A stretch of 64,000 nt of DNA from Sabulicella rubraurantiaca (GCF_017355885.1 NZ_JAFEUU010000004.1:297883-361882), one strand, 5' to 3'; counted from the first letter of the stretch, positions 48,284-57,131 are shown. Translations and numbers: made by a program. Notes: generated by a model from the sequence alone, not told the origin.

Positions 48284-49030
48284 GTGGCGACACGGGACGT
48301 AATCCGGCCGGCCCTGCGCGATGCCATGATGACCGACCCTTGCATCGGCTGCGGCGGCCGCCTCGCCGGGCTGTGCCAGCCGCTGGACGCGAGTGCCCTC
48401 GACGAGATCTCCGCGGAAAGCGAGCGCGTCACGCAATCCGCCCGCACCATGCTGTTCCGCGAGGGCGACCCGGCGGTGCGCGCCTTCTCCATCGGCGCGG
48501 GCGTGGTGAAGCTGTCGCGCCTGCTTTCCGACGGCAAGCAGCAGGTGGTGGGGTTCCGCTTCGCCGGCGACATCGTCGGCTACGGCACCGGCAAGACCTA
48601 TCCGTATGACGCTGAACTGCTCACCGGCGCGTCCTTCTGCCGCATCGAGCGCGGCCGGCTCGACACGCTGCTGCGCCGGCATCCTGTGATGGAGCGCCGC
48701 CTGCTGGACATGTGCCTGCAGGAACTGGCAGCGACGCAGGATCAGCTCGTCACCGTGGGGCGCCGTTCCGCCGAGGCGCGCGTCGCCTCCTTCCTGCTGG
48801 GGCTGGAGGAGGCCTACCGGCGCCGCGGCGCGGTGCCCGACCCGCTACCCATGCCGATGACGCGCTCCGATATCGGCGATTTCCTCGGGCTGACGCTGGA
48901 AACGGTCAGCCGCAGCCTGAGCCACTTCAAGAAGCAGAAATGGATCGAGGAGCCGGCGCACCAGAAGCTGCGCCTCTCCGACCGCGCCATGCTCACCGAG
49001 CTGGCGGAGGGGATGGTCCAGGATCTGTGA
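48284..49030 (+). CDS. FNR-type Crp/Fnr transcriptional regulator
   Basis: A 248-aa regulator. Cys20, Cys23, Cys31 and Cys119 match the four ligands of an oxygen-labile 4Fe-4S cluster; a cyclic-nucleotide-like fold follows (about 40-150) and a helix-turn-helix with recognition helix LETVSRSLSHFK (E-x-x-SR as in FNR, predicting TTGAT half-sites). GTG 48284 with AGGAG 10 bases upstream is preferred; ATG 48326 is alternative. Likely anaerobic regulator (FnrN/FnrL type). No denitrification or cytochrome genes are adjacent. Confidence 0.87.
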   Translation: MATRDVIRPALRDAMMTDPCIGCGGRLAGLCQPLDASALDEISAESERVTQSARTMLFREGDPAVRAFSIGAGVVKLSRLLSDGKQQVVGFRFAGDIVGYGTGKTYPYDAELLTGASFCRIERGRLDTLLRRHPVMERRLLDMCLQELAATQDQLVTVGRRSAEARVASFLLGLEEAYRRRGAVPDPLPMPMTRSDIGDFLGLTLETVSRSLSHFKKQKWIEEPAHQKLRLSDRAMLTELAEGMVQDL

Positions 49031-49045
49031 CCATCCCCCGCCCGG

Positions 49046-49543
49046 TCAGGCCGCCTTCGCGGCCTCCGGGTTCACCATGGTTTCCGCGAGGCGGGTCAGC
49101 AGCTCGTCGGTCTGCTTCTCCTCCTCGAGGTTCTGCTTCAGCAGGTCAGTGATCTCCTGCTTGCCGGCGGCATTGGCCCAGGCGATCAGCGTGCCGTAGC
49201 GCGCGATCTCGTAGTGCTCCACGCACTGCGCCGCGGCCAGGAGGCCCGCGTCGCGCACCGGGCTCGCCTCCGGCTCCTCCTCCAGCAGCTCCGACGCCTC
49301 CTCCAGGATGCCGTTCATCGCTTCGCAGGTGATGCCCTGGGCGCGCTTGCCCAGGATCTCGAAGACCTGCTGCAGCCGCTCGATCTGCGTCTGCGTCTGC
49401 TCGCGGTGAAGGGTGAAGGCCTCCTTCAGTTCGGGATGCTGCGCTGCGCGGGCCTGCTTGTTCAGCGCCTTCAGGATCTGACGCTCGGCGTAGTAGATGT
49501 CCTTGAGCGTATCGAGAAACAGCTTGTCGAGATTCATCGCCAT
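49046..49543 (-). CDS. DUF892 ferritin-like protein (YciE/YciF family)
   Basis: A 165-aa four-helix protein. Helix 1 begins LFLDTLKDIYYAERQILKAL with the Glu ligand, and VEHYEIARYGTLIAWA has the second metal-ligand pair. Family members are stress-associated ferritin-like proteins. AGGAGG lies 6 bases before ATG 49543. Convergent with the fnr gene, 15 bases apart. Confidence 0.9.
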   Translation of the reverse strand: MAMNLDKLFLDTLKDIYYAERQILKALNKQARAAQHPELKEAFTLHREQTQTQIERLQQVFEILGKRAQGITCEAMNGILEEASELLEEEPEASPVRDAGLLAAAQCVEHYEIARYGTLIAWANAAGKQEITDLLKQNLEEEKQTDELLTRLAETMVNPEAAKAA

Positions 49544-49575
49544 GGAAATCCTCCTGATCGGCGGCTTGGGAACGC

Positions 49576-50685
49576 TCAGGCGGCCCGGACGTCGCGCCGC
49601 CCTTCGCGCAAGGCGTTCACGGCCTTGATGGCGGCGGCCTGGCCGGGGCGGAGGTGCCTTCCCTGCACGGCATCGCGGCGGATCGGGCCGCAGGGAACGT
49701 GGCGTTCATTGTCCCAGCCCGCGTAGTCCATGATCGGATAGACGCAGACCCCCTCCACCGGCACGCCGGCGGTGAGGGCCCTGCCCACCTCCTCCGCCAC
49801 ATAGGCCATCCAGGCATCGCCGCGCGGCTCCTCGGCGCCTGTCTCGGCCAGCATCAGCGGCTTGCCGAAGCGCGCATGGGCGTCGGCGAGCAGGCCGGCG
49901 AGGCGGCGGAACCGCCCATCATCCAGCCAGATCTGAGGACCGCCCCAGACCCACTGGTTGTGCGGGTAATGGTTGAAGCCCACCACGTCCACGCTGTCGC
50001 GATCCTCGGCGAGGAGCCAGTCCACCACCTCGAAGGAGCCTTCGTTGTGGCCATGAGCGAGGCGCGCGGATTCCGGGTCGCCCACCTCGGGCACCACGTT
50101 GATCAGGGGTTCGGCGACCACCACCGGCTCGCGCGCCCCGGCATGGCGAAGCTCCTCGATCACCGCCAGGTGGGCGCGGAAAAGCTGGCGCTTGAGGTCG
50201 TAGCCCCGCTCTTCCAGCCAGGGCTCGAAATGCCCCATGGCACCGCCGGCCCAGGCCCAGAACGACATCTCGTTCACCGGCACCCAGCCGCCCACCGGCG
50301 CGCCCTCGGCGCGCAGCATCCGCACCGCCGCGCGTGCGAGGCGGGCGACGCGGCCGGGGAACTCGGGCGACATGACATCCAGCCCCTCGGGCACGCCCCA
50401 GTGGCAGATGTCCCAGATCACCTCCACCCCGGCATCACGGGCGGCATGGACGATGGGCAGGGCGGAGGACCAGTCGAACCTGCCCTCCTCCCGCTCGATC
50501 AGGTGCCAGCGCAAGGCCTCGCGCGTCGTCGCGATCCCCATCTCCCGCGTCAGGGCATAGTCCCGCCGGGCATAGAGGTCGTGCGCCGAGGAGGCGATCG
50601 TGTCCACCCGCCGGCGGTCCCGCCGCCGGTGGGTGGAGCCTTCAAATCCGCCCATCGCAAAGGAGCGGAAGCGGCAGGCCGTCAC
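49576..50685 (-). CDS. Clan GH-A glycosyl hydrolase (family 1-like)
   Basis: A 369-aa TIM-barrel hydrolase. Acid/base Glu in PVNEMSFWAWAGG and nucleophile Glu in LMLAETGAEEPRGD; FNHYPHNQWVWGG matches the GH1 pattern. No signal peptide. The start is GTG 50685, 5 bases after the end of the glycosyltransferase/mutase gene (ATG 50655, MGGFEGSTHRR, alternative). Probably processes or edits a polysaccharide made by the same operon; the substrate is unknown. Confidence 0.8.
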   Translation of the reverse strand: MTACRFRSFAMGGFEGSTHRRRDRRRVDTIASSAHDLYARRDYALTREMGIATTREALRWHLIEREEGRFDWSSALPIVHAARDAGVEVIWDICHWGVPEGLDVMSPEFPGRVARLARAAVRMLRAEGAPVGGWVPVNEMSFWAWAGGAMGHFEPWLEERGYDLKRQLFRAHLAVIEELRHAGAREPVVVAEPLINVVPEVGDPESARLAHGHNEGSFEVVDWLLAEDRDSVDVVGFNHYPHNQWVWGGPQIWLDDGRFRRLAGLLADAHARFGKPLMLAETGAEEPRGDAWMAYVAEEVGRALTAGVPVEGVCVYPIMDYAGWDNERHVPCGPIRRDAVQGRHLRPGQAAAIKAVNALREGRRDVRAA

Positions 50686-50690
50686 TCAGT

Positions 50691-52982
50691 TCAGGCCTTC
50701 TGCGGCGCGGCCACCTGGATGACGGTGCGGGGTGCGCCCGCATCGCGCGTGGCGGGGATGAGGCGCCGCGCCGTGGCGAGGGCCTGGCCCACCACCTGGT
50801 CCATGTTCATGTACCGGTAGGTGCCCAGGCGGCCGAGGAAGGTCACGCCCTTCTCCGCATCCGCCAGCGCCTCGTAACGCTTGTAGAGCGCCGCGTTCTC
50901 CGGGTTCGGGATCGGGTAGTAGGGATCGCCCTCGCCCATCGGGAACTCGCGGCACAGGCTGCTCATGCGATGCTGCTGGCCCGTGAGGTGCTTGAACTCC
51001 GTCGTGCGGGTGAAGGGCACGTCGGCAGAAGGCTGGTTCACCGTGCCGACCGGCAGCGCCCATTCCCGGTCCACCGTCTCGTGCTCGAAGCGGAGCGAGC
51101 GGTAGGGCAGACGGCCGAAGCGGTGGTCGAAATACGCGTCCACCGGGCCGGTGTAGACGACATGGCCGAAATTGGCGCGCGGCACCTCGCGGAAATCCAC
51201 GCCGGTCATCACGGTGATGTTGCGGTGGTCGAGCATGTTCTCGAACATCCGCGTGTAGCCGTGCAGCGGCATGCACTGGTGTTTGTCGGTGAAGTAGCGG
51301 TCATCCGTGTTGGTGCGCGTCGGCACGCGCGCCGTCACCGAGCGGTCGAGCTGCGACGGGTCGAGGCCCCACTGCTTGCGTGTGTAGCCTTCGAAGAACA
51401 GCTCGTAGAGGCGCCGGCCCACGGCGGAGATGACGAAGTCCTTCGCCGTCTTCACTTCGCCCACCGGCTCGGCCAGGGACTTCAGGAAGGCCTCGGCAGC
51501 CGTGTCGTCCGGCAGGTCCTTGTCGAACAGGCGCGACAGCGTCGTGCGGTTGATCGGCATGGGGAGGAGTTGCCCCTCCACCTCCGCCAGCACGCGGTGC
51601 TCATAGGGGCGCCATTGGGTGAAGCGCGACAGGTAGGCCAGAACCTCATCGCTGTTGGTGTGGAAGATATGCGGACCGTATTTGTGGATCAGGATGCCGG
51701 CGCCGTCCTGATGGTCATAGGCATTGCCGGCGATGTGGTCGCGCCGGTCCACCACCAGCACGCGATGCCCCGCGGAGGCGATGCGCTCGGCCATCACCGC
51801 CCCGGCGAAGCCGGCGCCGACGACGAGGTAGTCCGCCGACTTGGCAGAGACGACGCGCAGCGCCGGAGCGGCAGCACCGTGGCGCTGCGTGGCGCGGTGC
51901 AAAAGCGCGGCCATGGCGGCGTGGATGCCGTCCCAGCTCATCGTGTCCAGAAGCTGGTCCACCTTCGCCTGGTCGGGCAGCGACTTCCAGGACAGGGCGC
52001 GCTCGCAGGCGGCGACGAAGGCGTCGTGGCCTTCCACCACCTCCACGGCCTCGATCCCCTCGTAGCGGGTCACCACGTCGGCGACGGGGGTGGAGACGAC
52101 CGGCTTGCCGCCCGCGAGGTACTCGGGCGCCTTGGTCGGGCTGATGAAGCGCGTCGCCTCGTTCAAGGCGAAGGGCATCAACGCCAAATCCCAGTTGGAC
52201 AGGTAGGAGGGAAGCGTCTTGTAGTCGCGCCCGCCAAGCCAATGGATGTTCTCGGCGCGCGGCAGCTCCTCCTCGCGCACCTTCACCACCGGGCCGATCA
52301 TGACGATCTGCCAGTCGGGCCGGGCCTCGGCCAGGGCACGGACCAGGTCGAGGTCCAGACGCTCATCGATCACACCGAAATAGCCGAGGCGCGGGCGCAT
52401 GATCTCCGCCTGGTCGGCAGGGTCCGGCAGGCCCGCGAGGGCCTGCGCGAAATGCGCGCGGTCCACGCCCGAGGGGAAGCAATGGATGTTGGCGTGCAGC
52501 TGCTTCTTCGCCTCGTAGAGCGAGCGGCCGCCGGTGAAGACGACGTCAGCCTCGGCGATCAGGCGGCGCTCCAGCTCCGGAAGGTCCGTGCGGGCGAAGC
52601 GGAAGGCCGACAGCTCGTCCATGATGTCATAGGCGAGCGCCTTCCAACGGATATGCGCGCTCCACGACCGCATTGCGGGCGTGTAGTACCACGCCACCGC
52701 ATCGCCCTTCCCGGAAAGCAGGCCATCGATCAGGCGACGCATCGTCGCGTCGCCCTCGCCTTGCGCCAGGACGGGGACGCAGATGCGCACGCCGGTGCGC
52801 GCGCAGGTCTCGATGCGGATCGTAGATTCGGAGCCGGAGACTGGTTCCTCGATGAAATAAACGTCTCGGGCCCGCGCAAATCGGGACATGAGATGTTGCG
52901 GCCGTTGGAACACCGAGTTCCACCGAAGATGCGAGAAGCAGAAGATCGGCGATAATTCGTTGTTCTGATTGGAGCCGGTCAT
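50691..52982 (-). CDS. Bifunctional glycosyltransferase / UDP-galactopyranose mutase
   Basis: A 763-aa fusion. Residues 1-375: GT-B glycosyltransferase, with RPQHLMSRFA near the N-terminus, VFTGGRSLYEAK, PRLGYFGVIDERLDLDL and SPTKAPEYLAGGKPVVST with the E-x7-E-like nucleotide-sugar site. Residues 384-763: UDP-galactopyranose mutase, with FAD motif VGAGFAGAV, NAYDHQDGAGILIHKYGPHIFHT, GYTRKQWG and LGRLGTYRYMNMDQV. The mutase makes UDP-galactofuranose; the transferase may use it. ATG 52982 has AGGGA 8 bases upstream; earlier in-frame codons are unlikely. Confidence 0.88.
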   Translation of the reverse strand: MTGSNQNNELSPIFCFSHLRWNSVFQRPQHLMSRFARARDVYFIEEPVSGSESTIRIETCARTGVRICVPVLAQGEGDATMRRLIDGLLSGKGDAVAWYYTPAMRSWSAHIRWKALAYDIMDELSAFRFARTDLPELERRLIAEADVVFTGGRSLYEAKKQLHANIHCFPSGVDRAHFAQALAGLPDPADQAEIMRPRLGYFGVIDERLDLDLVRALAEARPDWQIVMIGPVVKVREEELPRAENIHWLGGRDYKTLPSYLSNWDLALMPFALNEATRFISPTKAPEYLAGGKPVVSTPVADVVTRYEGIEAVEVVEGHDAFVAACERALSWKSLPDQAKVDQLLDTMSWDGIHAAMAALLHRATQRHGAAAPALRVVSAKSADYLVVGAGFAGAVMAERIASAGHRVLVVDRRDHIAGNAYDHQDGAGILIHKYGPHIFHTNSDEVLAYLSRFTQWRPYEHRVLAEVEGQLLPMPINRTTLSRLFDKDLPDDTAAEAFLKSLAEPVGEVKTAKDFVISAVGRRLYELFFEGYTRKQWGLDPSQLDRSVTARVPTRTNTDDRYFTDKHQCMPLHGYTRMFENMLDHRNITVMTGVDFREVPRANFGHVVYTGPVDAYFDHRFGRLPYRSLRFEHETVDREWALPVGTVNQPSADVPFTRTTEFKHLTGQQHRMSSLCREFPMGEGDPYYPIPNPENAALYKRYEALADAEKGVTFLGRLGTYRYMNMDQVVGQALATARRLIPATRDAGAPRTVIQVAAPQKA

Positions 52983-53115
52983 CAAGTTGTCCCTCATGGA
53001 ATGCGCAAGCGGGAACCCGCGGCACGTTCTCGCGTTCACACTGCCAGGGCAGGACTTGAGGGCGGCACGCCGGATTATTCCCGACGTGGTCTGAAACGAC
53101 TCGTTCCTCTCCGGG

Positions 53116-53130
53116 TTGCATGCGATGCAA
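53116..53130. promoter_or_regulatory. Palindrome TTGCAT-GCG-ATGCAA
   Basis: Perfect 6-bp inverted repeat with 3-base centre, 134 bases upstream of the glycosyltransferase/mutase start (minus strand). A candidate operator in the 183-base leader 52983-53165, which holds no gene. Confidence 0.5.
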
Positions 53131-53144
53131 CATGACATTTCAAC

Positions 53145-53167
53145 AAAGTCATGGATCGCATGACTTT
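53145..53167. promoter_or_regulatory. Palindrome AAAGTCATG-GATCG-CATGACTTT
   Basis: Perfect 9-bp inverted repeat with 5-base centre, touching the upp stop codon on the minus strand. A third, imperfect half-site CATGACATTT lies at 53131-53140. Either an operator for the downstream exopolysaccharide-type operon or a hairpin at the end of upp (only three T follow). Confidence 0.55.
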
Positions 53168-53795
53168 ATTCCGTGCCGAAGCAGCGATCTCCTGCATCAC
53201 CCAGGCCGGGCACGATGTAGCCGCGTTCGTTCAGCTTCTCATCCACCGCGGCGGCGATCACGGGAACATCGGGGTGCGCGTCGCGCAGCGCCCGCAGTCC
53301 TTCCGGCGCCGCGACCACGCAGGCGAAGCGGATGAAAGTGGCACCGGCCTGCTTCACCCGCGCCAAGGCCTGCACGGCGCTGCCGCCTGTCGCCAGCATC
53401 GGATCCAGCACCAGCGCGCCACGCGTGGCGAGGTCACGCGGAAGGCGCACGACATATTCGCTCGCCACCAGCGTATGCTCGTCGCGCACGAGGCCAAGAT
53501 GGCCGACCGGCGCCTCCGGCAGGATGCCGCGCGCCCCTTCCAGCAGCCCCAGCCCCGCGCGCAGCACGGCGACAAGGCAGGGCTCGGGCGCGGCCAGCAT
53601 CTGGGCGCGCGTCGCGGTGACGGGCGTCTCCACCGCCTCCTCGCGCTCCGGCAGGTCGGCCATGGCCTCCATGGTCAGCATCGCGCCAATCTCGGCGAGG
53701 AGGCGGCGGAAGCCGGCGCTGTCGGTGCGGCGGTCGCGCAGCCGGGCCAGCTTGTGGCGCAGCAAGGCATTGTCGGGGATGCGGAGTCCGGTCAT
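53166..53795 (-). CDS. upp: Uracil phosphoribosyltransferase
   Basis: A 209-aa pyrimidine salvage enzyme converting uracil and PRPP to UMP. PRPP-binding loop VLDPMLATGGSA, uracil-site YIVPGLGDAGDRCFGT at the C-terminus, and LRAGLGLLEG are present. Starts ATG 53795, 7 bases after the end of the OmpA-domain gene, so likely on the same transcript as the motor genes. Confidence 0.95.
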   Translation of the reverse strand: MTGLRIPDNALLRHKLARLRDRRTDSAGFRRLLAEIGAMLTMEAMADLPEREEAVETPVTATRAQMLAAPEPCLVAVLRAGLGLLEGARGILPEAPVGHLGLVRDEHTLVASEYVVRLPRDLATRGALVLDPMLATGGSAVQALARVKQAGATFIRFACVVAAPEGLRALRDAHPDVPVIAAAVDEKLNERGYIVPGLGDAGDRCFGTE

Positions 53796-53802
53796 GGGCG
53801 CG

Positions 53803-55440
53803 TCACCGATCGGTCAGCCGCACCTCGATGCGGCGGTTGCGGGCATAGGCTTCCGGCGTATCAGCGGCGTCGAGGGGCTGGTTCTCCCCAAAGGCCGCAG
53901 CGGCGATGCGGTTGGCGGGCAGCCCCGCCTCGATCATCAGATTCGCCACGGCAATGGCCCGGGCCGCCGACAATTCCCAGTTGGACGCGAAGCGGCCGCC
54001 GCGAACCGGGTTGCGGTCGGCATGGCCATCCACGCGCAGGATCCAGGCCACATCCGGCGGGATGCGCTGCGACAGCTCGAGCAGCACGCGCGACAATTGC
54101 CGGATCTGCGCCACGCCCGCCGCCGAAAGATCGGCCGAGCCGGGCGGGAAAAGCACTTCGCTCTGGAACACGAAGCGGTCACCCACCACGCGCACCTCGG
54201 GCCGGTCGCCCAGCACCTGGCGTAGCCGGCCGAAGAACTCGGAACGGTAGCGCTGCAACTCCTCGACGCGCTGGGCCAGGGCGGCGTTCAGCTGGGCGCG
54301 GAGATTCACCACCTGCGCCTCGCTCTCGCGGTCGCGCGACTGGGCGGCGTCCAGCGCATTGGCGAGGCGGTTCAGCTGACCCCGCAACTCGTCCAGCTGG
54401 CGGTTGAGCAGGGCAATCTCGGCCCGCGCGGATTCGGAGAGGCGCTGCGCCTCAGCCTCGCCGGCACGGCGCTGCCGCTCCTCCTCGCCTGCGCGGGCCA
54501 GGGCGGCCCGGGCCTGGCGCTCCGCCTCGTCGCGCAGGGCGTTGAGGCGGCTCAGCTCTCCCTGCAGGCGGGCCACGTCTGCGAGGCGCGCCTCGATGGT
54601 GGCGCGGTCGGCGCGGACGGTGCGGTTCAGCGCCGCCTCCGCCTCGCGCAGCGCCGCGATATCGCGGCGCGCCTGCTCCAGCTGGGCCAGGGCCTCAGCC
54701 TGGAGACGGCGCAACGTCGCGAGGTCGGCGCGCGCGGTTTCCAGCGCGCCTTCCGACTCGCGGGCGCGGCGCTCTGTCTCGGCGAGGCGGGTCTCGGCCG
54801 AGGAGCGCGCAGCGCGCTCCGCCGTGATGGCGCGGGTCTGCTCGGCGATGCGCGCCTCGGCCTGGGAGCGGGCGGTGCGTTCCGCGGCGAGGGCGTCGCG
54901 CTCGGCGGCGAGCTCCCTTCCCTGCTCGTTCAAGCGCTGGACGGTGCGCGCCGCCTCGCCCGTTGCGGACTCGGCGCGGCGCAGCGCTTCGGCCAGCTGG
55001 GCCTCGGCGCCGGTCAGGCGCTGCGCGGTGCCTGCACGGGCGGCGTCCAGATCGGCGAGGCGGGCAGCGAGGCGATCACGCTCGGTCCGCAGCGAAGCGG
55101 CCTCCGCCGCGCCCTGGTCGCGGGATGCCGTCACCGCGCGGAGCTGGGCGGAAAGCGAGTCGCGCGCCCCGGTGGCGGCGCGGAGGTCGTCGGCGGCGCG
55201 GGACAGCAGTCCGCGCAGTTCCTCCGCCTGGGTGCGTTCCAGCGAGAGCATCTCCGCCAGTTCCGCCGCCTGCCGGTTCAACCGCTCCAACGCCTGGTCG
55301 CGCGTGGACAGGGCGGAGGACAGGAAGCCCTGGGCCAGCACGAAGACCAGCAGGACGAAGATCGTGACCATGAGCAGCGTGGACAGCGCATCCACGTAGC
55401 CCGGCCAGGGCTCGAGGCCTCCGCGCCTAGCCCGGGCCAT
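53803..55440 (-). CDS. MotB-like protein: membrane anchor, very long coiled coil, OmpA domain
   Basis: A 545-aa protein. A single transmembrane helix near the N-terminus (about 16-40) starts GYVDALSTLLMVTIFV; Asp17 stands where MotB/ExbD-type subunits have the proton-carrying Asp. Residues about 45-395 are an almost uninterrupted Ala/Arg/Glu-rich coiled coil; 397-545 is an OmpA/MotB peptidoglycan-binding domain (VFQSEVLFPPGSADLS, RVDGHADRNPV, NWELSAARAIAVA, NRRIEVRL). It overlaps the MotA/ExbB-type gene by 14 bases, so the two form one motor. Confidence 0.87.
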   Translation of the reverse strand: MARARRGGLEPWPGYVDALSTLLMVTIFVLLVFVLAQGFLSSALSTRDQALERLNRQAAELAEMLSLERTQAEELRGLLSRAADDLRAATGARDSLSAQLRAVTASRDQGAAEAASLRTERDRLAARLADLDAARAGTAQRLTGAEAQLAEALRRAESATGEAARTVQRLNEQGRELAAERDALAAERTARSQAEARIAEQTRAITAERAARSSAETRLAETERRARESEGALETARADLATLRRLQAEALAQLEQARRDIAALREAEAALNRTVRADRATIEARLADVARLQGELSRLNALRDEAERQARAALARAGEEERQRRAGEAEAQRLSESARAEIALLNRQLDELRGQLNRLANALDAAQSRDRESEAQVVNLRAQLNAALAQRVEELQRYRSEFFGRLRQVLGDRPEVRVVGDRFVFQSEVLFPPGSADLSAAGVAQIRQLSRVLLELSQRIPPDVAWILRVDGHADRNPVRGGRFASNWELSAARAIAVANLMIEAGLPANRIAAAAFGENQPLDAADTPEAYARNRRIEVRLTDR

Positions 55441-56578
55441 GGGTGGGCGGTTCCGCCAGCGCCGTGATGGTCCGCGTCAGAAGCTTGATCTCCGAGCGCA
55501 GCTCCGCCGTGGACTGGGCGCGGCCCTGGGTCACCTCCTCCAGGATGCGCGCAAGGTAGAGTTCGGCGTTGCGGAGATGGGCGCGGCTCGCCTCGTCCAT
55601 GCCGCCCTGCTGCTGGCTTTGGGCCAGCCGCGCCAGGGCGGGGGCGAGGCTTTCCTGCGCCTCGGCCACGCGCTGCATCAGCGACTGCCCGGCGCGCATC
55701 TGGTCGGTGAGCACCGCGAGCCGCTCGGCCAGGGCGGCGAGGGCCTGGGAATTGGCGCCGCGCGCCTCCTCGCCGCGCGCCATCACGCTTTGCAGCGCCT
55801 CCAGATTCTCGGCGGTCTGCTCCAGCAGGGCCTGGAGATAGGCGGGGGCGGATCCGCCCTCCCCCTCCCCGCCCAGCACGCCGGAGGCAAGGCGGGTCTG
55901 CCCGGCCAGCCAGTCCTCCAGCTCCGTGTAGAAGCGGTTCTGCGCCTGCCCGGCGGTGAGGTCGAGGAAACCGAGCACCAGGGAGCCCGCGAGGCCGAGC
56001 ATGGACGAGGAGAACGCCACACCCATGCCGCGCAGCGGCTGTGCGAGGCCCGCCTTGAGCTGGTTGAACAGCGCGTTCACGTCGCCCGATCCGAGGCTCA
56101 TCGCCCCGATCACATCCGCCACCGCGCTGATGGTCAGGAGCAGCCCCCAGAAAGTGCCAAGCAGGCCAAGGAAGATCAGCAGCCCCGTGGCGTAGCGCGA
56201 GATCTCCCGCTGCTCATCGAGGCGGGAAGAGATGCCGTCCAGCACCGAGCGCATGGAGGCGGCGGAGAGGGAAAGCCGGTCGGAGCGCCGCGCTGCCAGC
56301 ATGGAGGCCATGGGGGCGAGGAGACGCGGCGTGGGCTGGGCGCGTCCGCCCTCGCGCGGGGCGCGGAAGGCCTCGAGCCACGCCACCTCCTGCCGAAGAA
56401 GCAGCACCTGCCGGATGGTCCAGGCGATGCCACAGAGCAGCACGAACACGATCACCCCGTTCAGGACGGGGTTGGTCGCGAAGGCGTCCAGGAGTTCCGC
56501 ATGCAGCAGGATGGCCACCACCGTCACCAGCGCGAGGAAGCCCAGCATGCGCCAGAGGTAAAGGAGCGGCTGCGTCAT
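55427..56578 (-). CDS. MotA/TolQ/ExbB-type proton-channel protein
   Basis: About 383 aa. Two N-terminal hydrophobic helices, then the family pair of channel helices: TGLLIFLGLLGTFWGLLLT and AFSSSMLGLAGSLVLGFLDL, with GLAQPLRGMGVA between. After residue about 220 a long cytoplasmic helical tail (to 383) follows, longer than in TolQ/ExbB. ATG 56578 preceded by AAGGTGG is chosen; a GTG at 56587 is possible. It pairs with the OmpA/coiled-coil gene downstream and the secreted Pro-rich protein upstream. Confidence 0.86.
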   Translation of the reverse strand: MTQPLLYLWRMLGFLALVTVVAILLHAELLDAFATNPVLNGVIVFVLLCGIAWTIRQVLLLRQEVAWLEAFRAPREGGRAQPTPRLLAPMASMLAARRSDRLSLSAASMRSVLDGISSRLDEQREISRYATGLLIFLGLLGTFWGLLLTISAVADVIGAMSLGSGDVNALFNQLKAGLAQPLRGMGVAFSSSMLGLAGSLVLGFLDLTAGQAQNRFYTELEDWLAGQTRLASGVLGGEGEGGSAPAYLQALLEQTAENLEALQSVMARGEEARGANSQALAALAERLAVLTDQMRAGQSLMQRVAEAQESLAPALARLAQSQQQGGMDEASRAHLRNAELYLARILEEVTQGRAQSTAELRSEIKLLTRTITALAEPPTHGPG

Positions 56579-56588
56579 CGCGTCCACC

Positions 56589-57131
56589 TTAGCGGTCCGG
56601 GGAAGCGGGCGTCACGCCCGGGGGTAGGATGAGCACCTGATCCTCACCCGCGCCGAGGGCGCGGATGTCGATGCGCCTCCCTTCCAGCCCGCCGGCTTCC
56701 AGGGCCGCGCGCACGGTGCGCCCGCGCGCCAGGGAGAGGCGGCGGGTATCGGAAAGGTCGCCCGAATCGGCGGCCTCGGCCGGGAGGGTGACGCGACCCG
56801 TGGTCCGCTCGGCGAGGCGGGCGCCGATGCGCCCCAATGCCCCCGCCTGTTCCGGGTCGAGCGTCGCGGCTCCAGGGGCAAACCCGACGCGCCAGCCTGC
56901 GGGCGGTATTTCCGTGACGCCGGGCGCGAGCTGGAAGGGCGGGTCGTTCAGCGGCCGGGGCGGCGGCGGAGGCGGCGGGGGTTCCGGCTCCGGCTCGGGC
57001 TCAATGGGCGGCGGCGGGGGCTGCGCGATGGGTGCCGCCTGGGGAGGACGGCGGCGAGCGGGGCGCGACCGTTCCTGCGCCCCGGCGGGAAGCGGGGCCA
57101 GCAGGAGCAGCGCCAGCGCCCGCCGGCGCAC
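56589..57131 (-). CDS. Exported Pro-rich protein with OmpA-like C-terminus
   Basis: A 180-aa protein: signal peptide MRRRALALLLLAPLPAGAQE, a Pro/Glu-rich spacer (IEPEPEPEPPPPPPPPRP) able to span the periplasm, and a C-terminal domain whose pattern (GFAPGAATLDPEQAGALGRI, LSDTRRLSLARGRTVRAAL, RIDIRALG) looks like a divergent OmpA/peptidoglycan-binding fold. Start GTG 57131 with AAGG upstream; CTG 57137 overlaps the suhB stop (CTGA). Probably an accessory to the motor genes that follow. Confidence 0.65.
   Translation of the reverse strand: MRRRALALLLLAPLPAGAQERSRPARRRPPQAAPIAQPPPPPIEPEPEPEPPPPPPPPRPLNDPPFQLAPGVTEIPPAGWRVGFAPGAATLDPEQAGALGRIGARLAERTTGRVTLPAEAADSGDLSDTRRLSLARGRTVRAALEAGGLEGRRIDIRALGAGEDQVLILPPGVTPASPDR

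Noticed and set aside
53803..56578. Zorya-type anti-phage defence (ZorA/ZorB)
   Set aside because: The channel/OmpA pair has the right fold types, but there is no ZorC, ZorD or ZorE-like gene. The long coil is in the B subunit rather than the A tail, and the context is suhB-efp housekeeping.
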